Origin: Lachnospiraceae bacterium UBA3273
GTDB lineage: Bacteria > Bacillota > Clostridia > Lachnospirales > Lachnospiraceae
Assembly: GCA_002362385.1 (NCBI GenBank)
Contig: DEUB01000053.1
Location: 16,556 to 30,692 of the forward strand
Direction of reading: 5' to 3'
Length of the DNA stretch: 14,137 nucleotides
The notes below the pieces were generated by a model. The model had not been told where the DNA came from. It made no database searches and worked only from the letters and a program-made list of their open reading frames with translations. Positions within the stretch are counted from its first letter, which is position 1. Each line of letters starts with the position of its first letter. Shown here piece by piece: positions 13,849 to 14,137 of this stretch. Made by a program: the position numbers and the translations under genes.

Positions 13849-14137
13849 TTAAGTATCAATTAGAGTTAAAACTATTTTGGGGGATATGGATTTTAGGATT
13901 GCTATCAGTACGGTTATCCAAAGGGTCAGCAATACTGCAATCAGAAATACGGCAATAGTATATAAGGATTCCAAATTAGAATTCAGATCTTTTTTGCTTT
14001 CTTCCGGTTCGTGCTCCTTCATAGCATACATAAGATCTTCGAAGCCTTTTCGGTTGAGCTCTGCGGTTTCTACCATTTCTTCTATGGTAAGGCCTGTAAG
14101 TTCTTCGGTATTCATTCTGTCGGCAACATATTCATTT
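13849..14137 (-). CDS. Third unit of the two-TM ectodomain family (5' end outside window)
   Basis: The C-terminal 95 residues are visible. The frame is open to the window edge (NEYVADRMNTEELTG...), so the ATG at 14115 is internal and not the start. NEYVADR matches the same place in the first half of the neighbouring protein. After the conserved EELTGLTIEE / ETAELNRKGFEDLMYAMKEH block comes one TM helix (LYTIAVFLIAVLLTLWITVL) and a short tail ending at TAA 13849-13851. It stops before any second unit, so it is a separate one-unit protein or the end of another multi-unit one. The gap to the next gene is 31-64 nt depending on start choice, so they are probably co-transcribed. Confidence 0.75.
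   Translation of the reverse strand, partial: NEYVADRMNTEELTGLTIEEMVETAELNRKGFEDLMYAMKEHEPEESKKDLNSNLESLYTIAVFLIAVLLTLWITVLIAILKSISPKIVLTLIDT
13999..14107 (-). repeat. 109-bp ectodomain-end module, copy 3
   Basis: Third copy, 898 bp from copy 2, inside the edge-truncated unit. It is the most similar to copy 2. The similarity continues, less strongly, through the following TM-coding stretch. Confidence 0.85.

Noticed and set aside
12141..14107. Repeats as a CRISPR array or insertion sequence
   Set aside because: The repeats are coding, about 900-960 bp apart and lie inside homologous protein units. There are no spacers, no transposase and no terminal inverted repeats.

Overview
The window looks like a chromosomal segment of a Lachnospiraceae-type member of the Clostridia. 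The basis is moderate GC, AGGAGG-type ribosome binding sites, a GSI-alpha glutamine synthetase next to an ANTAR regulator, the DapL route to diaminopimelate, and a sigma / anti-sigma / VWA-lipoprotein module. Identifications come from reading motifs by eye; no database search was possible.

Left part (1-2950). The window opens inside the C-terminal part of an RloB-like protein (defence-associated Toprim family). Next comes a complete glutamine-dependent NAD+ synthetase (nadE) with its own candidate promoter. A small membrane-anchored protein with an FMN_bind-like domain lies on the opposite strand and overlaps the 3' end of nadE by 33 bp.

Middle (3033-7424). A strong promoter and a structured leader precede glnA. 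An ANTAR-domain regulator with a degenerate receiver, dapF and dapL follow on the same strand with short gaps. This is probably one operon joining ammonia assimilation to meso-diaminopimelate (lysine and peptidoglycan) synthesis. It ends at a strong intrinsic terminator (7389-7424). The ANTAR protein may act on the glnA leader, but the leader does not cleanly match the published two-hexaloop ANTAR target.

Second plus-strand block (7439-11706). A papain/C39-like cysteine peptidase-fold protein, preceded by a possible short upstream ORF, is followed by an ECF-like sigma factor, a single-pass anti-sigma-like protein with an acidic outer region, and a YfbK-type VWA lipoprotein with an intact MIDAS. 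The last three form a likely envelope-signalling operon closed by a two-part terminator.

Right part (11719-14137, minus strand, visibly more AT-rich). This is the least explained region. A family of two-TM, large-ectodomain units occurs as a fused tandem pair (960-bp period) and as a separate, edge-truncated third unit. The last gene of this run is a 92-residue helical protein vaguely like small type VII secretion substrates, joined to the tandem gene by a stop-start overlap. A 109-bp segment at the end of each ectodomain is almost identical in all three units. The linker of the fused gene holds a 111-bp partial repeat that looks like the scar of a collapsed further unit. This is the best candidate for an undescribed system in the window.
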